From: Datura wrightii
Taxonomy: Eukaryota; Streptophyta; Magnoliopsida; Solanales; Solanaceae
Assembly (NCBI GenBank): GCA_035772735.1
Contig: JASDFA010000010.1
Coordinates: 94,508,001-94,572,000 of the forward strand
Direction: 5' to 3'
DNA: 64,000 nt
The notes below the pieces were generated by a model, which saw nothing but the letters and a program-made list of their open reading frames with translations, ran no database searches and was not told the origin of the DNA. Both the position numbers and the translations under genes were made by a program. Below are positions 46,670 through 58,160 of the stretch, piece after piece (position 1 is the first letter of the stretch; each line of letters opens with the position of its first letter).

Positions 46670-47013
46670 GTTATAGTTACTTGCAGAGTCTAAGGGGTAC
46701 CAATAGGGGTATATAGACTGACTGGCACCTGGCGAGGCTTTTAGGGGCCCAGGTAGGTTATTACTGTATTGCTTGTACCTTTCTGGCTTATAGGGGCCAG
46801 GTTAGATTCTTGTTTTTATACTTGTCTGTCAGCTATAGCTTATGAATGTATAGTCATACAGTTTCAGCTCATATAGGTGTAGTCATTTACAAGATGTCGG
46901 TTATAGATAAGAAAGCTTATAGGTTATCTCCTGCCCCTTCTTATTACTTATTTTCAGTAATCAGCTTTTTATTACTGTCGTACATATTTGGTACATATTG
47001 TACTGACGCCCAA

Positions 47014-49245
47014 CAATGGGAGAGGCAGTGTACCTAACGGAAGACCTCATGAGTCATGGTCAGTCACCATGACCCGTTAGGTCATTCGTGAGCAGGCCGG
47101 GTCAAGAATTTAAATAGTTGGGCAGTGTACTTGACGAAAGGTGACCATGAGTCATTATCACCAGTAACGACTTGTTAAGTCCCCTGTTACCAGGACTATT
47201 CAATTGTAGGCAGTGAACCTAGTGAGTGTCACCACAAGTCGTGGTCAATAGGTCACCCGTTAGGGTCACCTGACAGTTTTTCCCTATGACTTTCTAAGGG
47301 CTATTTAGTAACTTCCTACTCCCCTAAACTTCAAACGACGTTGATTTAGTCCTAATTTAATACGTATTGGTGGAGAAAAATGGTTCATTCCTCATTCCCA
47401 TTCTACATTTTCAGAAAAGTGATCGTAAGCTCTCCTCTCAAGAACCCTTCAAGCAAGCTTAGGGTTTTCCTCCATTGAAGCAGTCCAACTTTTCTCCTTC
47501 AAGAAATTTCAACTCAAGTATGTGGGAATTCAACAAGGGATTTGTCTCTCCCTTGTGTCCCCCAAAATCCTCTCGTAGATTCTCTATCAGTTTTAGCCCA
47601 AACTTTTCGAGTACTATGAAAATTCAAGTTAATTTTTATTAATTTCAACTGGGATAATATCCATGTTTATTATTCATATGATCTTCATCAGTTCCTAATT
47701 AAATTGCTGATGTTATTACCAAAGTGAATTAAAGTCATAAATTCTCTAGTGGAGATTATTTGCATATTAAATTTTGGCTATTGTATGAAGTATGTTTTGG
47801 GCTAGATTTTCTAGTATCTCTTATTTGTTATATGTCCATTGATAAGAATGACTTTAGTCTTGTCGGATAAGATTTCTTTAATTCTAGCAATTTTTCCATA
47901 TTATGGAATTCTTGTCTTGTTGGAATAAGTATGGTTCTCTATTATCTACTTAGTAGTTCAGTTAAGTTAGAACGTAGAACCTGTTCGGAACTATTCAGAA
48001 ATTGTCAACTGATCAGTTTGACTTCAGTCTTTTCCTTAGGTGTCAGTGGTGCCTCCTAGTTATCAGAATCAGATTCAAAATCCAGTTTATTGGTCCATTA
48101 GGCGGTCGTGACGTTTTAGATATATACCTTTAACAAGCCTCAGGACCCCAATTAAGATTACAGTTGGTTTTTAGACGGTTACGACGCTTCTAGATAAGCA
48201 GATCTGACTAGTCTAGAACCCAGTTTCAAAATCTGGTCCAACAAAACTCTTAGGGAATTTTCAGTTATATGTCCCTGACTAGTCTTGCACCCCAGTTTTG
48301 AGTTATCTGCCTAGTAGTTCAGTTTAGGTTTTCTAGTGGGAGTAGGACTTAGCATCGAGCGGGCTGGGGTTCCAGTGCACCCAGGTTCCCAGAATTATGT
48401 TACAAGCGTAGGTTATAGTATTTCTTGGCCTGATTGGCCCAAACTTTCGTGATCACCCAGTTCATGCCTTTACACCCTGGCAAGGTATATTGGGTCCTAC
48501 TGGTGGGGTGTATACATCAGACTCCACATCTAGCTCATGTGGTTATATGTCGTTTATAGACTCTCCCACTAGTCAGTATAGTCCAGTTTCAAAATAAGCA
48601 ACTTAGTTTAGTTCCAATTCTATCAGTTTAGCCCAGTTTAGTACAGTTTTTCAGACTCAGAACTTTCAGACGTAGGACATGTCTTTTACCATTAGACAAG
48701 ATAATCTTGACCATTTCAATTTACTCAGTAGTTCAGTTCAAATTACTTGTTGCTGTTTGCATGTCATTTCAGTTCATACTTTATATTTAGTTATGTTTTC
48801 TCGCACTTACTCAGTACATTCAAAGTACTGACACATACTTTTATGCTGTATTATTTGATGATAGAGTTGCACACCGTTAGTCGCCATGGTTCAGATACTT
48901 CACCTAAAAAGGTGAAGTGTGAGTCCTCATCATTCGAGAGCCTTATTTCATTTCTTTCAGTTAGTTCATTATTTTTAGCTAGCCTTAGAGTTAGCTAGAG
49001 GCTTGACCCAACAACTCATCAATTAGAGGCCTTTCAAACATAGATATAAATTCCAAACTTCAGTTGTTTTTAAACATCATATTTTCAATTTTATTTTCAT
49101 AAATGTTTTTATACTTTTATTTAAAAGCTTCCGCTATATTTGTTTCACTCAGAATACTAGTGTATGATAGAATAGGGGTTGACTTGGGGTCACTTGTGGA
49201 TTCAAGTATTGTGTCCCATCTAGGGTGTAGACTCGGGGCGTAACA
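47014..49245 (+). repeat. Element J 5' LTR, 5'-truncated
   Basis: Homology with the 3' LTR starts at GGGAGAGGCAGTG (47016; 54421 in the other copy) and runs to GGGGCGTAACA. Words of the type ACCCGTTAGGTCA cluster at 47035-47275. The phrase TACTCAGTACATTCAAAGTA, shared with other Tekay LTRs, is near 48807. Confidence 0.82.
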
Positions 49246-49247
49246 AA

Positions 49248-49262
49248 CTTGGTATCAGAGGA
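49248..49262 (+). other. Element J primer-binding site (initiator Met tRNA type)
   Basis: CTTGGTATCAGAGGA directly after the 5' LTR, an almost exact complement to the initiator methionine tRNA end. Confidence 0.85.
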
Positions 49263-49466
49263 TTAGGTTTAGTGTATCCTCGGAATGTCTGAAAGTCGCA
49301 TCGAGTAGAGTCCTTTTCATGGGTGTGAAGTGCGCCACACTTTTGACAAGGAGGCTATGAGATGTTATTAGGAAAAATTCTCTTTTGTTTAGACTCTTTA
49401 TCATGCGTTAAAGTTCAATTCCAGAAACATACTTCTAACTCATGCTCTATTTCGTTTCAGTGAATC

Positions 49467-50690
49467 ATGCCTCCTAGACACGGTTACGGGAGAAGGGCCG
49501 GTAATGCCAACAGACATGCCCCACCAGCCCCAATAGCTCCTCAAGATGATTCAGTGTCTACCGCAGAATTCAGGGCGGCCATTCAACTGCAAGCCCAAAC
49601 AGTCACCAACCAGGTGAACCAACAGGTGGTTTTGGTACCCACGATTGGTTCTGCAGCTGCTGCGAGGGTGCGGGACTTCACCTGTATGAACCCTCCATCC
49701 TTTCAGGGGTCCAAAGTAGGGGAGGATCCCCAAGATTTCGTGGAAGACATCAAGAAGAATACCCGCATTATGGGTGTTAGCTCCTCCGAAAGTGCTCACC
49801 TGGCAGCGTACCAGCTAAAAGGGGTAGCCCAGGTCTGGTACGAACAGTGGAAGGAGAGGCATCCAGTGGAGCAGGACTAGTAGAGTTGGGGGAGTTCCAT
49901 ACAACATTCTTGGACATATTTTTCCCTCTTGATGAGGGAGGCAAAGATGGAGGAATTTATGAATTTGTGACAAGGCAACAGAACAGTGGAGGAGTATGCT
50001 CTTGAGTTTAATAGGTTGTCTAAGAATGCCCCAGAGATGGTAGCTGAGCCAAGGGCTCGCATTTTGAAATTTGTGAACGTGGTGTCGAATCTGGTCCTCA
50101 AGGAGTGCAGGATAGCGATGTTGATTAAAGATATGGACTTCTTTAGCTTGATTGTCTATGCCTAGTTGATTGAGGCCAAAAAGATGAAGGATATAGAGCG
50201 AAAGAACAAAAAGGTCAAGGACTGGCCAGTCAAATTATAGCCATCAGAGGTCTAGTGGTAGAAGATGCCCATAGCAGCAGCAGCAGCAACAACAGCAGAG
50301 AGCCCAAACACCCAGTTTACCCAGCTCCCCAACCTTTCGTTCCCGCCAGGATCGGAGGGGTGGGTCATCTGGCATGTATTCTTAGACCCATAGCACCAGG
50401 AACAGGTATCCAGCTTGGCCCAAGTGTGGAAAGAACCACCCAGGAGAGTGCCTTTAAGATCAAGAGGGTTGTTTTGGTTGTGGACAGCTCAGACATCGGC
50501 TCAGAGAGTGCCTATCAGTAGGGCGAGGGAGATCACAATCCACCACTTCATTAGCTCCAATAGACCAACACATCAGGTACAGATGGCGGTCAGTGCCAAA
50601 ACCATGTCCATGCTCTGTCTTTCCGGTAGGATCAGGAGAGTTCACCTAACGTAGTCACGAGTATGTTACGTCTATTTTATCTAGAAATGT
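49467..50690 (+). pseudogene. Element J gag, broken
   Basis: Begins MPPRHGYGRRAGNANRH, then TAEFRAAIQLQAQTVTNQVN, RDFTCMNPPSFQGSKVGEDP and AAYQLKGVAQVWYEQWKERH up to a stop at 49878. After a frameshift come REAKMEEFMNL and TVEEYALEFNRLSKNAPEMV. Two zinc motifs are readable near 50415-50515 (PKCGKNHPGEC and CFGCGQLRHRLREC). The ATG lies 221 bp after the LTR. Confidence 0.87.
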
Positions 50691-52531
50691 ATGCCCTCCT
50701 AGATCTAGAAGCCACTCTTTCATTGTGAGTCCCTACGTATCAATCCAGTTCAATATCAGTCCAGAGGTCCTCTCAGAACCATTCTCAGTCTCCACCCCAG
50801 ATGGCGAGTCAGTTAGAGCCAGTCGGATGTATAGAAACTGCCCAGTTCTCAATCCTGAACAATGTCATCCCAACTGACGTAATAGAGTTAGATATGGTCG
50901 ATTTTGACCTTATCCTTGGCATGGATTGGTTACACTCCTGCTATACCTCAGTTTATTGCAGAACTAGAGTTGTCAAGTTCCAGTTTCAAAATGAACCAAT
51001 GTTAGAGTGGACGGGCAGCAGTTCAGCGCCTAAGGGTAGGTTTATTTCCTACCTTAAGGCCTAAAAACTCATCCCCAACTAATCAGTCAATTCCAGTAGT
51101 TAGTGAGTTCCAAGATATTTTTCTTGAGGATCTTCTCAAAGTTCCCTCTAAATGGGAAATGGACTTCGGGATAGACCTTCTTCCATATACTCAGCCCATC
51201 TCCATCCCTCCTTATAGAATGGGTCCAGCTGAGCTTAAGGAGTTAAAGGAGTAGCTAAAAGATCTTCTTGACAAAGGTTTTATTAGACCCAGTATCTCTC
51301 CCTGGGATGCCCCAATGCTATTAATGCGTAAGAAAATGGTATCCTCAAAATGTGCATAGATTACAATCACCTGAACAAAGTAACAGTCAAGAACAAGTAT
51401 CCCCTACCCAGAATTGATGACCAATTTGACCAACTTCAGGGAGCCAGCTATTTCTCAAAAATTGATCTCAGGTTAGGGTATCATCAACTAAGGGTCAGAG
51501 AATGTGACATATCGAAAACATCATTTAAGACTCAGTATGGTCACTACGAGTTTGTGGTGATGTCCTTTGGGCTAACTAATGCCCCAGCAGCCTTCATGGA
51601 CTTGATGAATAGAGTTTTCAAGAAGTATCTAGATATGTTCGTCATTGTATTTATTGACGACATTCTGGTGTACTCCAGGAAAGAGGAAGAGCATGCTAAT
51701 CACCTAAAATTAGCATTACAGACACTCAGGTACCGCCAGTTGTTTTCAAAGTTTGGCAAGTGCGAATTATGGTTAAACCCCATGACTATATTAAGTCATG
51801 CGGTCTCAGGTGAAGGAATAAAAGTAGACCCTGAAAAGATAGACGCAGTGAAAGATTGGCCCAGACCTACCTCTCCTACTGAAATCAAGAGTTTCTTGGG
51901 CTTAGCTAGATATTACCAACGGTTTATGGAAGGTTTCTACTGTATAGCATCTCCTCTAACTAAGTTAACTTAGAAGAAGGTGAAATTTTAGTGGTCGGAT
52001 GAGTGTGAGAAGAGTTTCCAAGAGTTGAAGACTCCACTCACTACTGCTCCAATTCTAACCCTGCCAAAAGGAACTGATGGATTGGTTGTTTATTGTGATG
52101 CTTCTAGAGTTGGACTCGGATGCATTCTGATGCAGCGGGGAAAAGTGATAGCCTATGCCTCTAGACAACTCAAAGTTTATGAGAAGAACTATCCAACTCA
52201 TGACTTGGAGTTGGCAGCGATGGTGTTTGCGCTAAAAATATGGAGGCATTACTTATACGGAGTTCACGTAGATGTGTTTACAAATCAAAAGAGTCTTCAG
52301 TACGTGATTAGTCAGAAGGATCTAAATCTGCATCAGAGAACGTGGTTGGAGTTGCTAAATGACTATGACATGAGCGTGCTGTATCACCCGAGTAAAGCCA
52401 ATGTGGTGGCTGACGCCCTAAGCGGATGGTATATGGGGAGTGTGGCTCACATTGAGGAAGGCAAGAAGGATTTAGCGAAGGATGTTCATAGACTAGCCCG
52501 GTTAGGGGTGCAGTTGGTGGATTCAGCTTAA
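50691..52531 (+). pseudogene. Element J protease, reverse transcriptase and RNase H
   Basis: Protease is degraded at its active site (a stop-rich region at 50690-50790), then VDFDLILGMDWLHSCYTSV. Reverse transcriptase is open over 207 codons (51350-51973) with MCIDYNHLNKVTVKNKYPLP, FSKIDLRLGYHQLRV and VFIDDILVYSRK; RNase H over 168 codons (VVYCDASRVGLGCILMQRGK; YPTHDLELAAMVFALKIWRH; VVADALSG). Stops at 51062, 51254 and about 51971 break the polyprotein. Confidence 0.9.
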
Positions 52532-52537
52532 GGTGGT

Positions 52538-53977
52538 ATGGTAATACAAAGTGGGTGGGATTCATCCTTGGTAGTTGAAGTCAAGTCCAGACAGGATGAG
52601 GATCCCATCTTACTTAAGCTTAATAGAGCAGTTCTCATAAAAGAAATAGAAACTTTCTCCCAAGGGGTAGATGGGTTGCTTCCTTACAAGGGTAGGTTGT
52701 GTGTACCAAATGTTGGTGAGTTGAAACAACAGATATTTTCTTAAGAACACAGTTCTAGATATTCCATTCACCCTGGTGCTACTAAGATCTACCATGATAT
52801 ACGGGATGTTTACTGGTGGAACGACATGAAAATAGATATCGCTGAATTTGTATCTAAGTGCTCGAACTGCAAGCAAGTCAAGGTTGAACACCATAGACTA
52901 GGGGGTATAACCTAGGATATTAGCATACCCACATGGAAGTGGAAAGAAGTAAACATAGTCTTCATTATGGGTCTACCTTGGACTCGTTGGCAGCATGACT
53001 CAATCTGGGTAGTAGTAGACCGAATGACTGAATCAACACATTTCCTCCCAGTCAAAACCATAAATTTAGCTGGGGACTATGCTAATCTTTATATATATGA
53101 GCTAGTTAGACTTCATGGGGTTCCATTGTCCATTATTTCAGACAGGGGTACCCAGTTCACCTCCCATTTTTGGAAATCTTTTCAGAAGGGACTTGGCACT
53201 TAGGTCAAGCTCATCACAGCTTTTCACCTGCTGACAGATGGGAAAGCTGAGCAGACTATTCAGACCCTAGAAGACATGTTGATAGTGTGCGTGATCGATT
53301 TCAAGGGTAATTGGGATTACTATTTGCCTGTTATCGAGTTTGCATACAACAACAACTACCACTCAAGCATTCAGATGGCCCCATTTGAAACATTATATGG
53401 GAGATGGTGTGGATCTCCTATATGGTGGCTTGAGGTTGGTCAAGCTACCTTGATAGGGCCAGACTCAGTTCACGAGGCAATGGAGAAAGTTCAGCTCATC
53501 TAAGAAAGGTTGAAAATAGCTAAGACCAATCAAAAATATTATGCCGATATGCGGAGAGGAGAGGTTGAGTTTGCAGTGGATGACTGGGTTTACCTAAAAA
53601 TTTCTCCCATGAAAGGGGTAATGAGGTTCGAAAAGAAGGGGAAGCTCAGTTTGAGATATGTGGGACCCTATAGAACTTTGAGGTGTATCAGCAATGTAGC
53701 CTATGAGCTAGAATTACCTTCAGAACTAGAAGTTGTACACCTAGTTTTCCATGTGTCACTTTTGAAGAAGTGCATCAGATATCCAACCTCAATTGTGCCG
53801 CTGGACAGTGTAAGAATAAAAGATAATCTCTCATATGGGGAAGTACCAGTCCAGATCCTTGACCGTCAAGTTCGTAAGCTGAGGATCAAGGAAATAGCTT
53901 CAGTCAAAGTCTTATGGAGAAATCAACAGGTTGAGGGAGCTACGTGGGAGGCCGAAGTAGATATGATGTCCAAATAA
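52538..53977 (+). pseudogene. Element J integrase and chromodomain
   Basis: Zinc-binding CSNCKQVKVEHHR, core WVVVDRMTES, SIISDRGTQFTS and DGKAEQTIQTLED (D, D and E kept), VIEFAYNNNYHSS, then VDDWVYLKISPMKGV, SLRYVGPYRTLRC, chromodomain linker and IASVKVLWRNQQVEGATWEA. Stops at about 52741, 52911, 53200 and 53501. The most complete integrase C-terminal part of the window. Confidence 0.88.
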
Positions 53978-54245
53978 CCGCATTTGTTCTCTACTGGCTG
54001 TACCACAGCTTGAGATATTACTTTTGTCCCTAGAACTAAATTTAGCTTTCATGATTTAGGTCAAGTGTTCAAGTCTCTTTTTATGTTTTTGAATGTATGT
54101 ATGAAAGGTAAATTCAGTTCAGACATGTATTTTGAAACGAAGGTAGTCATTCTGACAGTTTTGAAGTTAAATGAACAGTATTTGAAAGTTATGATTGTAT
54201 TTTTTCGCTTTCCTATGTGTTTTCTAATATTTGAGGATGAATGTT

Positions 54246-54261
54246 TCAAAGGGGGAGATAT
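54246..54261 (+). other. Element J polypurine tract
   Basis: CAAAGGGGGAGATATT before the 3' LTR, after GAGGATGAATGTTT. Confidence 0.85.
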
Positions 54262-56453
54262 TGTAATGCCACAGAAACTCAAAGACTAGATCCGGGGACT
54301 TAAATTAGAAAATCTGAAAATCTGCAGAAATTGTCACAAAACGACTCACCTAACGGGTCGTTGAGATACCTAACGACTCATTAGGTCACTTGTGTGAAGG
54401 AGGATCGATATAGGATAAGGGAGAGGCAGTGTACCCAATGGAAGACCTCACAAGTCCTGGTCAGTCACCACGACCCATTAGGTCATTCGTGAGCAGGCCG
54501 AGTCAAGAATTTAAACAGTGGGCCAATGTACTTGACGGATGGTGACCGTGAGTCATGGCCACCAGTAAAGATTCGCTATGTCCCCTGTTACTAGCCCTAG
54601 TCAATCGTTAGGCAGTGCACCTAACGAGTGTCACCACGACTCCACGACCCGTTAGGGTCACCTGACAGTTTTCTCCTGCAACTTTCTAAGGCAATTTATT
54701 AACTTTCTATTCCCCTAAACATAAAACCATGTTGTTTTAGTCATAATTTAAGACCTATTAGTGGAGAAAAATGGTTTATTCCTCAATCCAATTCTATGTT
54801 TTCAGAAAAGTCATTGTAAGCTCTCCTCTCAAGAACCCTTCAAGCAAGTCTAGGGTTTTCCTCCATTGCAGCGGTCCAAGTTTTCTCCTTCAAGAAACTT
54901 CAACTCAGGTATGTGGGAATTCAACAAGAAAATTGTCCTTCCCTTGTGTCCCCCAAAATACTCGTGTAGATTCTCTATCAGTTTTAGCCCAAAGTTTCTG
55001 AATATGATGAAAATTCATGTTAATTTTTTTTAATTTCACCTGGGATAATATCCATGTTTATTATTCATATGATCTTCATCAATTCCTAGTTAAATTGTTG
55101 ATGTTATTACCAAAGTGAATTAAAGTACTAAATTCTCGAGTGGAGATTATTTGCATATTAAATTTCGGCTATTGTATGAAGTATGTTTTTGGGATGGATT
55201 TTCTAGTATCTCTTATTGGTTACATGTTTAGCAATTACTCCATTATTAAGAATGATTTTAGCCTTGTCGGATTTCTTTAATTCTCGAAATTTTGCCATAT
55301 TATTGAATTCCCGTGTTGTTGGAATGACTTGGGTTCTCTATTAGCTACTTAGTAATTTAGTTCAGTTAGAATGTACAACCTGTTCAGAACTATTCAGAAA
55401 TTATCAACTGATCAGTTTGACTTTAGTCTTTTCCGGAGGTGTCAGTGGTGCCTCCCAGTTATCATAATCAGATTCAGAATCCAGTTTATTGGTCCATTAA
55501 GCGGTCATGACATTTTAGATATATAGATCTGACTTGCCTCAGGACCCCAGTTCAAATTACACTATGTTCTTAGACGGTCACGACGCTTCTAGATAGCAGC
55601 TCTGACCAGTCTAGAACCCAATTTCAGAATTTGGTCCTATAAGACTCTCAGAGTATTTTCAGTTATATGTCCCTAACAAATCTTGGACCCCAGTTTTGTG
55701 CTACCAGCCTAGTTGTTCAGTTTAGGTTTTCATGTTATAGTAGGACTGAGCACCGAGTAGGCTGGGGTTCGAGTGCACCTAGGTTCCCAAAACTGCGTTG
55801 CCAGGTAGGTTACAGTATTACTTGGCCTGATTGGCCCTAGACTTTTATGATCACCCAGTTCACGCCTTTATACCCTGGCAAGGTATATTCGGTCCAAATG
55901 TTGCATGTATCATCTAGTTTTGGATAAGGATGTTGAGTTCGAGGCCTCGACTATGCATTCAGTTCCGATAGTGAGTGAGTACCTAGTTAGGTTTTCTCCC
56001 ACTTACTAAGCACCTTTAAAGTACTGACGCATACTTTTATGTTATATCATTTCATTATACAGTTGCAGGTTCTCAGACTCAACACCGTTAGTCACCGCGG
56101 TTCAGATCCTCCACCTCAGCAGTTGAAGGTGAGTCCTCATTATTCGAGGTCCTTATTTCATTTCTTTCAGTTAGTCCAATATATTTATCTAGACTTAGAG
56201 CTAGCTAGGGGTTTGTCCCAACAACACATCAGTTAGAGAGCTTTCAGACACATAAATAAATTCCAAACTTCAAATGTTCTTAAACTTTATATTTTCAGTT
56301 TTATTTTCATAAATTCTTTTATACTATTATTTCAAATCTTCCACTATGTTTTTTTACTCAGAATACTAGTGTGTGATTGACTAGGGGTTGACTGATGTCT
56401 CATGTTGCTTCAAGTACCGTGTCCCATCCAGGGTGTAGACTCGGGGCGTGACA
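54262..56453 (+). repeat. Element J 3' LTR
   Basis: 2192 bp, begins TGTAATGCC, ends GGGGCGTGACA. The first ~160 bp have no counterpart in the 5' LTR. An imperfect 8-bp inverted repeat AACGACTC...GGGTCGTT lies at about 54343-54365, and words with CCTAACG/CGTTAGG follow to 54665. Confidence 0.88.
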
Positions 56454-57287
56454 TCTTAGAGTTTTGCTTCCTTAAGAAACATTAAAGATGATTAGAATAC
56501 AATACAAGTGTTTACCATTGATTTCAAATCACTTTGTGTAACCCTAGTTTGGTAATTCACCATGGTTCCCTCAACCCTAGTTGTGGAGGTTCTAGCCTCT
56601 CATGATTGTAAAATTGTTATTAGCATTCATAAACATACACATAATTGAATACTTACAATGATGATTAAAAGAAAACCTATTTTGAATATTGCAAGAATTG
56701 ACGTTGAATAATCCAAGAACGCAGAAGAAATCAAAGCAAGAAATCTCTAAGACCTTAATTATAATTCACAATAACTTGTCTCTCTAATTGCGTCAAATAG
56801 CTTCTCTCTTCTGACAATAACCTAAAAAGAATTTATAAAAATAATTAGAACCTTTTCCTAAGTAAACAGGAAAACTACAAAATCTATCTCAACCTTTACC
56901 TACGACCCGTAATAAGATTGTACGGGTCATACCATGACTTGTACGATGGTCGGTTTCTGCTGAAGTTGGCTAAGTGTTGAGACATGGTATGACTCGTACC
57001 AAGAACATACAAGTCGTACAATCTTCCTGTGGCTTAATCTTGCAATTGCTGGCATCTTCTGTTAACTTCCATGGATGGCATGATATGACTCCTACCTTTG
57101 TCACACAATCTGTGACTCTTTCCTGTACCTTTAGTTTTGCCATTCATCTATTCTTCTAGTCTTTTCCATGGTTCCTTGCCACCCGTACTAGGATATTTGG
57201 CCTGTGCAATTTCTCCTAAACACACCTCAATACATGCTATTTACTCAATGTTAAGCGTCGAAAGTGTTGTAAACTCAAAGCACATCA

Positions 57288-58160
57288 GTGGACATCGACC
57301 TCCATTTCACTAGAGGCCGTCAGCCCTAGTGCCATCATCAACTAGTGTTTTTTCCAGACGTAGGCATTAATAGAGGGGTAGAGGATCAGGCTCTAGAGGT
57401 TAGGGGAGCATATTAGGAGAGCCCAGCTCTAGTTTGTTGGAGATGTGGAGGAGGCACACAGGAGAGTGCTTAGTAAGTAGAGGTGCATTTTCGGGTGTGG
57501 AAAGCCCGATCATCTAATCAGATACTGCCTTTCAGCAAGACAAGGCCATGGTAGAGGTCATCACCCAGCCACCAGTTTAGTAATTCCACCAGCACGCTCA
57601 ACTCAGCAGAGTGTATCCACTAGTGCAGGTGGTGGCCACTGTCAAAATAGATTTTATGCACTATCATCTCGTCAAGAGTCGGAGGTCTCTCCCAAGTATT
57701 CCATCTTTATGTGTATGCATTATCAGATCTAGGGGATACCTTATCTTTTGTGACTCCTTATGTTGATATTAGTTTTAGAGTCAGTCTCGAAATCCTATAC
57801 AAACCCTTCATAATTTCTATCTAATCCATGTAGTTGTAGCTCACGGGTATATTAAAATTTCCTTGTCACAGTCCTTCATATAGTCCCCTCAGCCGACCTA
57901 GTAGATTTTGAAATGATTGATTTTGATGTTATCTTAGGTATGGACAGGTTAAATGCATGTTATGCCTCAGTGAAGTGTAGAACTCATCCGGTAGAGTTTC
58001 GATTTATGGGTGAGCTAGTCCTAAAATGGAAAGGTAGTTCAATTGTGCCTGTAGGTCACTTTGTTTCCTATCTCAAGGCCGGGAAAATCATTTCTATGGG
58101 TTGTGTATATCATCTAGTTTGGGTTAAGGATTCTACGTCCGAGACCCCAACTTTTGAGTA
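57288..58160 (+). pseudogene. Element E/K gag tail and protease
   Basis: Begins directly after the T LTR. Remains of two zinc motifs (HTGEC, then FGCGKPDHLIRYC near 57470-57530), then STSAGGGHCQNRFYALSSRQ as in D, then a damaged protease (SFVTPYVDI; EMIDFDVILGMDRLNACYASV; HFVSYLKAGKIISMGCVYHLV). The active-site segment (YALSDLGDTLSFV-like) no longer has D-S/T-G intact. Stops throughout. Confidence 0.8.

Larger units (their letters stand above)
44422..47013 (+). repeat. Element H: LTR fragment of a Tekay-type element, 3' end missing
   Basis: Starts TGTTACACCACG, a typical plus-strand chromovirus LTR start. TATA box at 44676-44683, long U3/R region and a five-unit minisatellite; stops around ATTGTACTGACGCCC, a phrase that in G lies about 490 bp before the LTR end. 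The remaining LTR and the whole interior are missing where J begins. The preceding 5-mer is AGACT, with no partner found. Confidence 0.7.
47014..56453 (+). mobile_element. Element J: Tekay/Del-type chromovirus, 5' LTR shortened
   Basis: Plus-strand element with 5' LTR (47014-49245), primer site, gag, protease, reverse transcriptase, RNase H, integrase, chromodomain, polypurine tract and 3' LTR (54262-56453). The 5' LTR lacks the first ~160 bp present in the 3' LTR (54262-54424), so its left target copy is gone. The right flank is TCTTA. Together with H it splits the T 5' LTR. Confidence 0.87.
30598..57287 (-). mobile_element. Element T: Tat/Athila-type LTR retrotransposon, 3' end lost, split by G and by H/J
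   Basis: Minus-strand pieces: integrase C-terminal part (30598-30919), integrase core and zinc region (41536-42363), RNase H/reverse transcriptase (to 43690), linker (43698-44126), primer site (44291-44311) and 5' LTR (44312-44421 plus 56454-57287). Motifs MDDFSVVG and ICTHKIQL, and the missing chromodomain, place it in the non-chromoviral Tat/Athila branch. The 3' LTR and most of gag and protease are absent. It lies in the gag of E/K. Confidence 0.8.
44312..57287 (-). repeat. Element T 5' LTR, split by H and J
   Basis: Plus-strand pieces 44312-44421 (begins TGATAACCC) and 56454-57287 (ends GCACATCA), about 944 bp together. Read on the minus strand it starts TGATGTGCTTTGAG, as in Tat-type LTRs, and ends GGGTTATCA. 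An inverted-repeat cluster with words like TACGACCCGTA lies at 56901-57120. That the two pieces are one LTR is inferred from the intact ends and orientation. Confidence 0.65.
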
